A model generated the notes under the pieces. It made no database searches and was not told where the DNA came from. It saw only the letters and a list, made by a program, of their open reading frames with translations. The position numbers and the translations under genes were made by a program. Below, piece after piece: positions 9,285 through 18,285 of a stretch of 64,000 nt of DNA (the stretch's first letter is position 1; every line of letters starts with the position of its first letter). Source of the stretch: Saprospiraceae bacterium (GTDB lineage Bacteria > Bacteroidota > Bacteroidia > Chitinophagales > Saprospiraceae); assembly GCA_016709995.1 (NCBI GenBank), contig JADJLQ010000001.1, forward strand, positions 1,894,001 through 1,958,000, in the 5' to 3' direction.

Positions 9285-11000
9285 ATGCCAAATTTTAATA
9301 TAGACTCTCAAAAGAAAAGAAAATATGATGCTATCGTTATCGGCTCCGGTATCAGCGGCGGTTGGTCTGCCAAAGAACTTACGGACCGTGGGATGAAGAC
9401 ACTCATGCTGGAGCGGGGTCGTGATGTCAAACACATCGTAGACTATCCGACTGCCACCTTACAACCCTGGGAGTTCGAGCATCGTCGTCAGTTACCCTTA
9501 GAAGTTCGCAAAGCTAATCCTGTCATATCCAAATGTTATGCTTTTTACGAAGGAACCACCCAGTTTTTTGTCAAAGACGAGGAGCATCCTTACGTTCAGG
9601 AAAAACCTTTTGATTGGATCAGGGGCTACCAGGTTGGAGGCAAATCATTGATGTGGGCTAGGATGACTCAAAGATGGAGTGATTACGACTATGATGGACC
9701 TTCCAGGGACGGATATGCAGTCGATTGGCCGATAAGATATGCCGATATCGCACCCTGGTACAGCCATGTTGAAAAATTTGCCGGTATCACTGGCAATAAA
9801 GATGGCCTCCCTACCTTGCCTGATGGTGAATTTCTTCCTGCTTATGAGCTATCCTGTGTAGAACAATATTTTAAAGACCAAATGGCTACGCACTACAAGG
9901 ATCGATATGTGATCAGTGGTCGGACCGCGCATCTATCCCAACCACAGGATATACATTACAAACAAGGCCGTGCCAAATGTGTCCACAGGACGATTTGCGA
10001 AAGGGGCTGTCCCTATGGTGGTTATTTCAGTAGCAATGCCAGTACGATCCCCTGGGCGCTCAAGTCCGGCAAGCTCACCCTGAGGCCACACTCGGTAGTA
10101 CATTCCATTATCTATGACGAGGAAAAAGGGACTGCCACGGGTGTGCGAGTCATCGACGCTAACACCATGGAAATGATGGAGTTTTATGCCAAAGTCATTT
10201 TTGTCAATGCAGCTGCGCTGAATAGCAATCTGATCCTACTCAATTCGACTTCCAATAGATTCCCTAATGGATTTGGCAATGATAGCGGAGTATTAGGTAA
10301 ATATGTCGCTTTTCACAATTATCGCGCACGCATTTCTGCAGAATACGAAGGCCATCTGGATTCTACCACTGACGGCCGTAAGCCCAGTTCAGGTTATATC
10401 CCCAGGTTTAGAAATGTGTACAAACAAGAGACCGATTTTCTCAGAGGGTATGCATCTGGGTTTAGTGCTTCCAGAGGCGATTATAGGTCTAATGATGGAA
10501 TAGGCACAGAACTCAAAGAAAATCTATCAAAATCCACTCCCGACAATCGATGGCGGGTAGGGTCAGGTATTATGGGTGAGACCATACCCAAGCAATCAAA
10601 CTATGTAGCCCTCGATGAAACCAAAAAAGATCAATGGGGAATCCCCCAACTCAAGATATCCGTCGGTTATGATGACAATGATGAAAAAATGATCAAAGAC
10701 TTTTTTGAGCAATTCACGGAGATGTATACCAAAGCCGGGTTTAAAAATATTCGCACCAGTGATAGCAAACAAGCTGCTGGACTGGACATCCATGAGATGG
10801 GCGGTGTACGGATGGGAAAAGACCCTAAGACCTCTATGCTCAACAAATGGCACCAGATCCATGCCTGCAAGAATGTATTTGTGACCGATGGTTCCTGCAT
10901 GACTTCTACCTCTACTCAAAATCCATCATTAACCTATATGGCCTACTCCGCCAGGGCCGCTGACTTTGCTGTACAAGAATTGAAAAAGCGCAACCTGTAA
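9285..11000 (+). CDS. GMC-family FAD sugar dehydrogenase, catalytic subunit (copy 1)
   Basis: FAD-dependent oxidoreductase of the glucose-methanol-choline family, 571 residues. The FAD-binding motif GSGISGGWSAKELTDRG is near residues 21-37 and the C-terminal motifs DIHEMGGVRMG and QNPSLTYMAYSARAA are present. A cysteine cluster at about residues 233-246 (KCVHRTICERGCPYG, spacing C-x5-C-x3-C) resembles the 3Fe-4S site of bacterial FAD-glucose dehydrogenases, so an Fe-S cluster is likely. It has no signal peptide of its own, which fits export together with the Tat-signalled small subunit encoded just upstream. No multihaem cytochrome subunit is encoded nearby. The substrate is unknown. Confidence 0.9.
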   Translation: MPNFNIDSQKKRKYDAIVIGSGISGGWSAKELTDRGMKTLMLERGRDVKHIVDYPTATLQPWEFEHRRQLPLEVRKANPVISKCYAFYEGTTQFFVKDEEHPYVQEKPFDWIRGYQVGGKSLMWARMTQRWSDYDYDGPSRDGYAVDWPIRYADIAPWYSHVEKFAGITGNKDGLPTLPDGEFLPAYELSCVEQYFKDQMATHYKDRYVISGRTAHLSQPQDIHYKQGRAKCVHRTICERGCPYGGYFSSNASTIPWALKSGKLTLRPHSVVHSIIYDEEKGTATGVRVIDANTMEMMEFYAKVIFVNAAALNSNLILLNSTSNRFPNGFGNDSGVLGKYVAFHNYRARISAEYEGHLDSTTDGRKPSSGYIPRFRNVYKQETDFLRGYASGFSASRGDYRSNDGIGTELKENLSKSTPDNRWRVGSGIMGETIPKQSNYVALDETKKDQWGIPQLKISVGYDDNDEKMIKDFFEQFTEMYTKAGFKNIRTSDSKQAAGLDIHEMGGVRMGKDPKTSMLNKWHQIHACKNVFVTDGSCMTSTSTQNPSLTYMAYSARAADFAVQELKKRNL

Positions 11001-11018
11001 GTTATGATACATTAGCAG

Positions 11019-11026
11019 TATTTTTG
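11019..11026 (+). promoter_or_regulatory. -7 box TATTTTTG before the small membrane protein gene
   Basis: Exact TAnnTTTG match followed by C, 18 bases before the ATG at 11045. The in-frame TTG at 11024 lies inside this box, which argues that translation starts at 11045. The upstream -33 element is weak. Confidence 0.5.
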
Positions 11027-11044
11027 CTACTCAATCAATTACTT

Positions 11045-11500
11045 ATGGATAACGAACACAGCCAGGACTTACTATCAGCATACAGTAAAAATCAACTGAT
11101 CGGGGCAAGTGCCTGGGCCAGGATATTGGGTATCATAGGATTTGTTTTTGCCGGTTTATTAGTGTGTCTGGCACTTTTTGTGATGTCAGGCGGTATGGGA
11201 TCTATCATGGGAGCCAACATGCCCGAAGGGGCCACGACGCAGATGCTTGGCAAATCAGGCATGGTCGTAGGCCTTTTATACTTATTGATCGCGGGCATCT
11301 ATTTTTTGATGAGTTGGTGGACCTATAGATTTGGCACTGAAATCAAAAAAGGTATCATGCAAAATGACCCTGAAGAAGTAGGCTCTTCCTTTCACAACCT
11401 TAAAAACTATTTTCAAGCTTATGGCATTCTGACAATGATAGGAGTAGGTATCATGTTTTTATCTTTGCTTTCCGTCTTGATGATAGGTTTTTTTAATTAA
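11045..11500 (+). CDS. Small integral membrane protein (DUF5362-like)
   Basis: About 151 residues from the ATG at 11045. Three hydrophobic segments are visible: one beginning ARILGIIGFVFAGLLV, one around SGMVVGLLYLLIAGIYFL, and the C-terminal GILTMIGVGIMFLSLLSVLM. The region between the last two (FGTEIKKGIMQNDPEEVGSS) is polar and resembles the loop of DUF5362-type proteins in Bacteroidota. No function is known. It has its own putative promoter and stands alone between the GMC gene and a methyltransferase-like gene. Confidence 0.7.
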   Translation: MDNEHSQDLLSAYSKNQLIGASAWARILGIIGFVFAGLLVCLALFVMSGGMGSIMGANMPEGATTQMLGKSGMVVGLLYLLIAGIYFLMSWWTYRFGTEIKKGIMQNDPEEVGSSFHNLKNYFQAYGILTMIGVGIMFLSLLSVLMIGFFN

Positions 11501-11553
11501 TGGCCTGGCCTTTCAAAGCCTGGTGTTTATTTATCATTTATTGATTCTGAATA

Positions 11554-12249
11554 TTGGAGAAAAAAGCCTGGTTGAATAAAGGAAAATCATACTTTTCTGA
11601 AGTTTTATTGGAGACTGTATCGAGTGATTTCAGTACCAGTCTTTCCGTTTGCATGACACATGGACGATATCAACTCTACACCGATAAAGTGGTCTATAGC
11701 TATGAAGACCTGTATAAAAATTTTAAAATTACAGCTGATAAAATTGATTGGAAGGCATTCCGGCCCAAAAATATCCTGGTGCTAGGACTAGGCCTGGGAT
11801 CAGTTATTCAGATCATCGAAAAGAAAAACAAACAACCACTTTTTTTCACAGCAGTAGATATTGATGAAGCAGTCCTATACCTGGTACAAAAGTATACAGC
11901 CTCAAAATTTAGATCTCCTATCGAATATATCCATGCAGATGCCCAGATATTTATAGCTCAAAATAATGTGAAGTATGACCTCATCCTATTCGACATCTTC
12001 ATCGATGACCTGGTACCGCCAAAATTTGAGACCCTTGTAATAACTAAAAAGTTAGCTAGTGCACTGGCTCCGAATGGGCTGCTGCTGTATAATCGAATAG
12101 CCATTGAACCAGAGCATATTATGCGCAATATGGACTACTTTGACCGGGTCTTTAACAAGGTTTTCCCCCAGGCTGAGTTTGTCAATGTAAAGTATAATTG
12201 GGTCCTGGTGAGTGATGGAAGCAGGTTAAAGAAGGGCTTAATAGTATGA
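11554..12249 (+). CDS. Spermidine synthase-like (SAM-fold) protein
   Basis: A 231-residue protein with a class I methyltransferase/polyamine synthase fold: the glycine motif ILVLGLGLGSVIQII near residues 74-88, the acidic turn AVDIDEAVLYLV after it, and IHADAQIFIA further on, as in spermidine synthases. The N-terminal beta domain is short and the gatekeeping residues cannot be judged by eye, so a true aminopropyltransferase function is uncertain. The frame opens at TTG 11554 (LEKKAWLNKG); no upstream ATG exists and the first internal ATG (11653) would remove part of the N-terminal strand. Confidence 0.7.
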   Translation: MEKKAWLNKGKSYFSEVLLETVSSDFSTSLSVCMTHGRYQLYTDKVVYSYEDLYKNFKITADKIDWKAFRPKNILVLGLGLGSVIQIIEKKNKQPLFFTAVDIDEAVLYLVQKYTASKFRSPIEYIHADAQIFIAQNNVKYDLILFDIFIDDLVPPKFETLVITKKLASALAPNGLLLYNRIAIEPEHIMRNMDYFDRVFNKVFPQAEFVNVKYNWVLVSDGSRLKKGLIV

Positions 12250-12302
12250 CGGTTTTTACTGACGAGACTTAATAATTAATCAATTCCGAGCCCACAATTC
12301 CT

Positions 12303-12310
12303 TATTTTTG
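12303..12310 (+). promoter_or_regulatory. -7 box TATTTTTG, seven bases before ATG 12318
   Basis: Exact TAnnTTTG match. Only TTACCTC separates it from the start codon, so the predicted transcript start falls at or next to the ATG and the mRNA would be leaderless or nearly so. No good -33 TTG. Confidence 0.5.
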
Positions 12311-12317
12311 TTACCTC

Positions 12318-12908
12318 ATGTTTACATTCAATATTTACCTCAAGTTTGCTACGATTGCTTTTTGTCTCTTTGGAGGGATTGCATTGGCTTTTGCATTTGG
12401 TTTTTGGTGGGCTTTCCCTTTTATCCTGACCGGGCTCCTGGTCCTGGTGAGTTATATCCTGCTGGGGACAGTCCAGTCTGCCGCACAACTCATGGAGAAA
12501 ATGGATCTTGGGGGCAGTGAGAAACGACTTGGGCTCACTTTTTTCCCACAATGGTTGTACAAACCCAACAGATCTTATTTTTATATGATCAAAGGCTCGA
12601 TAGCCGCACAGCGAAAAGATTATGACCAGGCAGAGACTTTACTGTTAAAATCCAAAGCTATTGGTCTACCCACCTCCAACGAAAAGGCGATGGTGGCTCT
12701 TCAATTGGCCAATTTTAGTGCCCTCAAAAATAAATGGAACCAGGCCCAGGTATATATGAAGGAAATCAAAGAATACAAAGTCACTGAGCCTACCATTAAA
12801 GAGCAGATCAAACAATTTGAAAAAGCAATGCAACAACGGGGGCAACAAAAACATCTTATGGGTGGTGATCCATCTATGATGCGTATGCGCCGACAAAGGA
12901 GGATTTAA
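12318..12908 (+). CDS. Membrane protein with TPR-like tail, function unknown
   Basis: A 196-residue protein with two N-terminal membrane segments (about residues 5-26 and 28-55) followed by a soluble helical region. The helices around SYFYMIKGSIAAQRKDYDQAETLL and LQLANFSALKNKWNQAQVYM read like two tetratricopeptide repeats. The C-terminus is basic and Met/Arg-rich. No family is recognised with confidence. It converges on the thioredoxin-like lipoprotein gene at 12959. Confidence 0.65.
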   Translation: MFTFNIYLKFATIAFCLFGGIALAFAFGFWWAFPFILTGLLVLVSYILLGTVQSAAQLMEKMDLGGSEKRLGLTFFPQWLYKPNRSYFYMIKGSIAAQRKDYDQAETLLLKSKAIGLPTSNEKAMVALQLANFSALKNKWNQAQVYMKEIKEYKVTEPTIKEQIKQFEKAMQQRGQQKHLMGGDPSMMRMRRQRRI

Positions 12909-12958
12909 TTCTTATTTTCGAAGAATTCCTCAAATTCCAGGTTAAAATAACTCAAGTT

Positions 12959-14398
12959 TTAGTTGGCCACTTTTTGGTCCATCTCAAGAATCTGATTGAT
13001 CTGTTCAGGTTTAAGATTTTTGCCGATAATTTTTCTTTCCTTATTCAGTACATAGATCTCCGGTGTATTATCGACAAAATATTTGCTATAGACAGACACA
13101 TTGGTAGCGTCGAATACATTGGTCCATTGCTCCATATGGTAAGTCTTGACAAACTTTCGCCATTCTGCATCGGTCGTATTCACTGCTATAGTATAAAATT
13201 CTATTCCCCTGCTCTTCAGTTGGGGGTACATCTGCACCAATTTAGGTGTTTCAGCCTGGCAATGTTCACAATCAGTATGATAGAGGTAGACGATGATATA
13301 AGGGGATTTGATGCTGTAAATAGATTTGGGTTGTCCTTTGATATCATTAGCAGTGACATCCGCTGCCTGCTTATTCAACAAGCTTGCCTTCATCTCCCCT
13401 GCTCTTCGTCTGATATCCGCCAATTCTCCGGGTTTAAGCCAGATTGCATTTTCGGCAGTAAAAAACTTTTCTACAATATTTGAAAACACTGCCTCACCGT
13501 CCATTAAAGTAGTCTTGCCCGGTTCATATTTTAACAATAGCCAATTGCTCATGTATTTGAATATTTCCGGATTGGCCAATGATTTGGAAAGCAAAGCATC
13601 TGCATATTGTACTATAGAATCCTGATGCTGAGGCATTACATCTCCAAAAAACTGCTGCATTTTATTAGATAGGACCGGAGAGTACATCAATCTTTCTTCA
13701 GAAAAATCAACCTTGTCCCAATATTCTTTTCTAAAAAAATAAGCTTGCGTATTGAGATCTTTCTCCCCGGTAGCAAGCCTGATATCTTTGACCTCAGGAT
13801 TTTGACCTGCATTTTTAAATTTAACGAAAAAAGAATTAGGGTGCGCTTTGGTCATTTCAGCCAGCTGAACTCTCCTGGCTGCGCGAAAATCTTCTACCAT
13901 TTTTTTGAAAGAAATCACAGCAGGATCATTTTCAGGCTTTCCGTTGACCTGGACTTGCATAGTCCTCTGTTGATTATCTTGATGCTGCTGCAACTTAAAA
14001 GATTGGTACAGGAGGTCATTGTCTATCGAACCTGTCACTTGCATCGGCTGTATCAGATCACTCATGGTTGTCTTCAGGTCAAACTGCTGGTCATCACTCA
14101 ATAATATTTGTATGTTTTGATTGTCAGGAAACAAAACATAATATAGCCCCTGATGCAGGCTGCTGTCCTGTTTTATTCGCAACTTTCCATTTTCGATTTT
14201 GAATGAATCTACAAAAAAGGTCTTATCCGTATAAGATCCTATGAGTTTTGCCCATCCAGGGGCAGCACCTTCTACTGTAATAGTTATATCACAGGTTTGT
14301 TTGACATTCGATTTCTCTGCATTATTGGCGCAAGCCCACAAAGAGAGCAAAAAAAATAGTGTCATGCCGGTTAAAGTCGATTTTTTTATTGTGGTCAT
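12959..14398 (-). CDS. Thioredoxin-like lipoprotein (DUF4369/DUF5106-type, TlpA family)
   Basis: Envelope thiol-disulfide protein of about 479 residues. The start at ATG 14398 is chosen because a lipoprotein signal follows it directly (LFFLLSLWAC); an upstream in-frame ATG at 14434 would add twelve unlikely residues. The N-terminal part (ITITVEGAAPGWAKLIG, then FKIENGKLRI) matches the DUF4369 type common in Bacteroidota. The C-terminal 150 residues form a thioredoxin fold with the active site CEHC in YHTDCEHCQAETPKL and the cis-Pro region VDNTPEIYVLN. It lies downstream of metG on the same strand, 60 bases away. Confidence 0.85.
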   Translation of the reverse strand: MTTIKKSTLTGMTLFFLLSLWACANNAEKSNVKQTCDITITVEGAAPGWAKLIGSYTDKTFFVDSFKIENGKLRIKQDSSLHQGLYYVLFPDNQNIQILLSDDQQFDLKTTMSDLIQPMQVTGSIDNDLLYQSFKLQQHQDNQQRTMQVQVNGKPENDPAVISFKKMVEDFRAARRVQLAEMTKAHPNSFFVKFKNAGQNPEVKDIRLATGEKDLNTQAYFFRKEYWDKVDFSEERLMYSPVLSNKMQQFFGDVMPQHQDSIVQYADALLSKSLANPEIFKYMSNWLLLKYEPGKTTLMDGEAVFSNIVEKFFTAENAIWLKPGELADIRRRAGEMKASLLNKQAADVTANDIKGQPKSIYSIKSPYIIVYLYHTDCEHCQAETPKLVQMYPQLKSRGIEFYTIAVNTTDAEWRKFVKTYHMEQWTNVFDATNVSVYSKYFVDNTPEIYVLNKERKIIGKNLKPEQINQILEMDQKVAN

Positions 14399-14458
14399 AT
14401 CATTAGGATAACTTGTTGGGTAGAATGGAAACACAAAAATAATGGAATTACAACGATA

Positions 14459-16594
14459 TCATTTGACTACACTGCCATTTTCAGCGTGCTCGTTGGGTGC
14501 TATAAATTTTAGACCTCCATCGCCATTTTCTGATAATAAGATCATCCCATTAGATTCAATCCCCTTCATCTTTCGAGGTGCAAGGTTGGCTACTATGATG
14601 ACTCTTTGACCAGGCAAATGAGCAGGATCAAAATGAAGCGCTATACCACTGACGATGGTCCTTTTTTCAAAACCAAGCTCTACCTCCAATTGCAGAAGTT
14701 TATCAGCCTTGGGCACTTTCTGAGCTGATAATATAGTACCGGCTCTTAAATCTATCTTATTAAAATCATCTATCGATATCGTTTCTTTTATAGGAATACT
14801 TTCGATTGGCGCTGGGGCAGCAAGCGCTTTTCCTCTATTGAGTTTAGATACTTGTGCTTCAATCAGGGCATCATCTATCCTTGTAAAAATATGGACAGGC
14901 TCCCCAATTTGATGACCTTCAGCGATGGGAAGTAGACCTTCTGCCAGGGTATCCAATAATTCGTTGAGTTCATTCTGGTCTTTCAAGAGAGGCAGATTCA
15001 ATTGTGCACGCATTTTGTCCGAAGTAAATGGCATGAAGGGGCGTATAGCGACGCTGAGAGCAGTACATAACTGGGCACAATAGTTGAGCACCACTTTTGC
15101 GATCTCGGGTTCGGTTTTCTCCTTTTTCCAGGGTTCATTGGCCTGTAGTATAGAGTTGCCTGTACTAGATAGATCCATGAGACTTTTCAACGCATCTCGA
15201 AATTTAAATTCTCTGATGCTTTGATTTAGGTCCTGTATTCTGTCAAAAATGTTCAACAATTCCACTTCGTGAAAAGAATCAAAATCAGGGTCTTCCGTAC
15301 CCACAAATCCTTTGTCTGGATCGAAACTGGGTATTTTACCCCCATAGTACTTATTGATCAAAACCATCACCCTATTAAAAAAATTTGCCAGGTTATTGAC
15401 CAATTCGTTATTGCATGCATCCTGAAAGCCTTTCCAGGTAAATTCGCTATCTCTTTGTTCGGGCATATTCTTGATGAGATAGTACCTCATCAAATCTTCT
15501 TTGCCGGGCCATTCGTCCAGGTATTCATGGATCCACACCGCCCAATTGCGTGAAGTAGAGACTTTATCCCCTTCCAGGTTCATAAATTGATTGGCAGGTA
15601 CATTGATAGGAAGGTTGTAACCGCCGTAGGCTTTAAGAATAACCGGAAAAATCAAACAATGAAAAACAATATTGTCTTTGCCAATAAAATGGATCAACGC
15701 CGTCTCCGGATCTTTCCAATACTGCTCCCAGTCCTTACCATGTTCATTGGCCCAGGCCTTGGTGGCACTAATGTATCCGATCGGTGCATCCAACCAGACA
15801 TATAACTTCTTTCCTTGTGACCCCGGAATTTCATGAGGCACATCAATCCCCCATTCCAGGTCTCTGGTCATGGAACGGGGCTCAAGCCCACCATCTAACC
15901 AAGACTTACACTGTCCAAGGACATGTGGCTTCCATTCATTTGGATCGTGGTGTTCTACACCGTCGAGCTTGCCGGTCTCTATCCATTCTTTCAGCCATTC
16001 CTGGTGGTGATTTAATTGTAGGTACCAGTGTTTGGTTAGTTTTTTGATGGGTGTCGAGCCCGTCAGAGTCGAAACCGGATGGAGGAGATCTATTGGGCTC
16101 AAAGTAGATCCGCATCGCTCGCATTGATCGCCATACGCGTGCGGGTTACCACATTTTGGGCAGGTTCCGGATATATATCGATCTGCAAGAAACTGTCCGG
16201 CTTGTTCGTCAAAATATTGTTCACTTTCTATTTCCTGGAATTCACCTTTTTGGTAAAGGGTTCTGAAAAAATCCTGGCTGGTCTCATGGTGAATTGGCGC
16301 AGAAGTACGGTGATACATATCGAAGGAAATCCCAATGCGATGGAGCGTGGTTTTGAGCAACTCATGATATTGATCGATGATAGCCTGGGGAGTAGTATTT
16401 TCTTTTCTTGCTTTTACTGTGATCGCTGCTCCATGCTCGTCAGATCCACATACCCAAACGACTTCTTTGCCAGTGAGTCTAAGGAATCTAACAAAAATAT
16501 CAGCGGGAAGATATGCTCCGGTAAGATGTCCTATATGCAGAGGTCCGTTGGCATAGGGCAATGCAGATGTGATGAGGTACCTTTTGATCTCCAT
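14459..16594 (-). CDS. metG: Methionine-tRNA ligase
   Basis: Class I aminoacyl-tRNA synthetase charging tRNA-Met, 711 residues. The HIGH motif is at residues 20-23 (NGPLHIGHLTG); a zinc knuckle CPKCGN...CERCGS follows; the KMSKS loop appears as KVSTSRNWAVW. The C-terminal part (DDFNKIDLRAGTILSAQKVP) is the EMAP-II-like tRNA-binding domain, normal for the longer bacterial form. An exact TAnnTTTG promoter box lies 13 bases before the ATG. The next gene downstream on this strand is the thioredoxin-like lipoprotein. Confidence 0.97.
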   Translation of the reverse strand: MEIKRYLITSALPYANGPLHIGHLTGAYLPADIFVRFLRLTGKEVVWVCGSDEHGAAITVKARKENTTPQAIIDQYHELLKTTLHRIGISFDMYHRTSAPIHHETSQDFFRTLYQKGEFQEIESEQYFDEQAGQFLADRYISGTCPKCGNPHAYGDQCERCGSTLSPIDLLHPVSTLTGSTPIKKLTKHWYLQLNHHQEWLKEWIETGKLDGVEHHDPNEWKPHVLGQCKSWLDGGLEPRSMTRDLEWGIDVPHEIPGSQGKKLYVWLDAPIGYISATKAWANEHGKDWEQYWKDPETALIHFIGKDNIVFHCLIFPVILKAYGGYNLPINVPANQFMNLEGDKVSTSRNWAVWIHEYLDEWPGKEDLMRYYLIKNMPEQRDSEFTWKGFQDACNNELVNNLANFFNRVMVLINKYYGGKIPSFDPDKGFVGTEDPDFDSFHEVELLNIFDRIQDLNQSIREFKFRDALKSLMDLSSTGNSILQANEPWKKEKTEPEIAKVVLNYCAQLCTALSVAIRPFMPFTSDKMRAQLNLPLLKDQNELNELLDTLAEGLLPIAEGHQIGEPVHIFTRIDDALIEAQVSKLNRGKALAAPAPIESIPIKETISIDDFNKIDLRAGTILSAQKVPKADKLLQLEVELGFEKRTIVSGIALHFDPAHLPGQRVIIVANLAPRKMKGIESNGMILLSENGDGGLKFIAPNEHAENGSVVK

Positions 16595-16607
16595 GTTTCA
16601 AAGTGGG

Positions 16608-16615
16608 CAAAGGTA
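16608..16615 (-). promoter_or_regulatory. -7 box TACCTTTG (followed by C) of metG
   Basis: Exact TAnnTTTG match on the minus strand, 13 bases upstream of the metG ATG. The -33 region has TTC rather than TTG at 16 bases. Confidence 0.55.
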
Positions 16616-16691
16616 GGAAAATATGTAGCATGAAGGACTTCACCATGTATCATTCACTGGATATCTCTATTACAAAATCATTTTTTTTGAT

Positions 16692-16760
16692 TATTTTTGG
16701 TTCAACGAATGAAGAAGGAAAGCATTTTTTGTATCCATATTTGTATGCCGCAAGGCATGC
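16692..16760 (+). promoter_or_regulatory. Candidate promoter and hairpin in the metY leader
   Basis: TATTTTTG at 16692-16699 matches the -7 consensus, which would give a 5' leader of about 170 bases before metY. Within the leader, 16743-16760 can fold into a 7-bp stem (one G-T pair) closed by a GCAA tetraloop of the GNRA type. It has no U-tract, so it is not a terminator. The conserved bases of SAM-I or SAM-II riboswitches are not seen. Confidence 0.35.
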
Positions 16761-16875
16761 ATTGATACCATATTACCCTGTCTCCTGCCAAATACTACCA
16801 TTATTTTCTGACGGTTGAATCCAAATTTAGTCCTCCATAAAATTATTTATAAACCTTAATACAATTTTAAAAATT

Positions 16876-18189
16876 ATGTCGAATTACAAATTTGAAACGC
16901 TACAATTGCATGCCGGCCAACAAGTAGACCCTACGACCAAAGCCCGGGCTGTGCCCATCTATCAAACCACCTCCTTTGGTTTTGACAATTCTGAGCATGC
17001 TGCCAATCTGTTCGGCTTGAGACAATTTGGCAATATTTATACTCGTATCATGAACCCCACCTCCGATGTATTTGAGCAGAGGATGGCTGCACTCGAAGGA
17101 GGCGTTGCTGCCCTGGCGGTAGGCTCTGGACAAGCAGCCCAATTTATCGCTTTGAATAATATTTTACAGGCTGGGGACAATTTTATTTCTACCAGTTATC
17201 TATATGGTGGCACTTACAATCAGTTTAAGGTAGCCTTTAAACGCTTGGGTATTGACGCAAGATTTGGAGATGGTGACAATGTCGACAGTTTCGAAAAACT
17301 AATAGATGCCAATACCAAAGCAATCTACCTGGAGACCATCGGCAATCCGAGATTAAACATTCCTGACTTTGAAAAATTTGCAGCCCTTTGTAAAAAATAT
17401 GATATCCCCTTAGTCGTAGACAATACTTTTGGAGCAGGTGGCTTCCTGTGTCAACCTATTAAACATGGCGCCAATGTAGTCGTCCACTCAGCGACCAAAT
17501 GGATTGGAGGTCATGGGACCAGTATCGGCGGGGTAATCATAGATGCTGGCAATTTTAATTGGGGCAATGGCAAATTCCCACAATTTACTGAGCCAAGTGA
17601 AGGATATCATGGCATGAAATTCTGGGAGATCTTTGGCGAAGGCAATCCACTTGGTATGCCCAACATCGCTTTTATCATTCGAGCCCGAGTCGAGGGACTT
17701 CGAGATTTTGGTCCAGCCCTCGCCCCATTCAATTCCTTTTTGTTTTTACAAGGGTTGGAGACATTGAGTTTAAGGGTAGAAAGACACGTACAAAATGCAA
17801 TGAACCTGGCTACCTGGCTCCAGGGCAATGATAAAGTTGAATTTGTTTGGTATCCTGGATTGGCTGATAGTCCTCATCACCAGTTGGCGAAAAAATATTT
17901 ACAAAATGGATTTGGTGGCATCTTACAGTTTGGTATCAAAGGTGGTGTCGAAAATGGGAAAAAATTCATTGATTCATTGAAGTTAATCAGCCATTTGGCC
18001 AATGTCGGGGATGCCAAATCCTTAGCCATTCACCCTGCCTCTACAACGCACGAACAACTCTCGGACAGCGAGCGGGCTTCTGCAGGTGTATTGGACAATC
18101 TGATACGTATCAGCGTCGGCTTAGAACATATTGATGATATAAAAGCTGACTTTGTTCAGGCTTTTGAACAGGTGTTCGCTGCTGGATAA
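16876..18189 (+). CDS. metY: O-acetylhomoserine sulfhydrylase
   Basis: PLP enzyme of the Cys/Met metabolism family making homocysteine from O-acetylhomoserine and sulfide. It has 437 residues, the typical length of the MetY branch and longer than MetB/MetC. The PLP lysine is Lys208 in HSATKWIGGHGTS; other family segments are YQTTSFGFDN, ALEGGVAALAVGSGQAA and the C-terminal HPASTTHEQLS and IRISVGLEHIDDI. It is monocistronic, with a strong terminator 20 bases after the stop and a long leader in front. Confidence 0.95.
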   Translation: MSNYKFETLQLHAGQQVDPTTKARAVPIYQTTSFGFDNSEHAANLFGLRQFGNIYTRIMNPTSDVFEQRMAALEGGVAALAVGSGQAAQFIALNNILQAGDNFISTSYLYGGTYNQFKVAFKRLGIDARFGDGDNVDSFEKLIDANTKAIYLETIGNPRLNIPDFEKFAALCKKYDIPLVVDNTFGAGGFLCQPIKHGANVVVHSATKWIGGHGTSIGGVIIDAGNFNWGNGKFPQFTEPSEGYHGMKFWEIFGEGNPLGMPNIAFIIRARVEGLRDFGPALAPFNSFLFLQGLETLSLRVERHVQNAMNLATWLQGNDKVEFVWYPGLADSPHHQLAKKYLQNGFGGILQFGIKGGVENGKKFIDSLKLISHLANVGDAKSLAIHPASTTHEQLSDSERASAGVLDNLIRISVGLEHIDDIKADFVQAFEQVFAAG

Positions 18190-18209
18190 AGTTATTTTAT
18201 TGCCTTGCA

Positions 18210-18245
18210 AAGGTCACCTGCCATTTGGTTAGGTGACCTTTTTTT
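18210..18245 (+). terminator. Rho-independent terminator after metY
   Basis: Perfect 10-bp stem AAGGTCACCT / AGGTGACCTT (18210-18219 and 18231-18240) with an 11-base loop, followed by an unbroken run of T. Confidence 0.9.
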
Positions 18246-18285
18246 CTTATAATTATGAGTCTTATATTGTCAAAGAGCACTCACC

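Noticed and set aside
12907..12927. Inverted repeat AATTCTT / AAGAATT between convergent genes
   Set aside because: AT-rich 7-bp stem without a T run; too weak to call a terminator.
16760..16876. Possible SAM riboswitch before metY
   Set aside because: The conserved bases and pseudoknot of SAM-I and SAM-II types were not found; only a single hairpin further upstream stands out.
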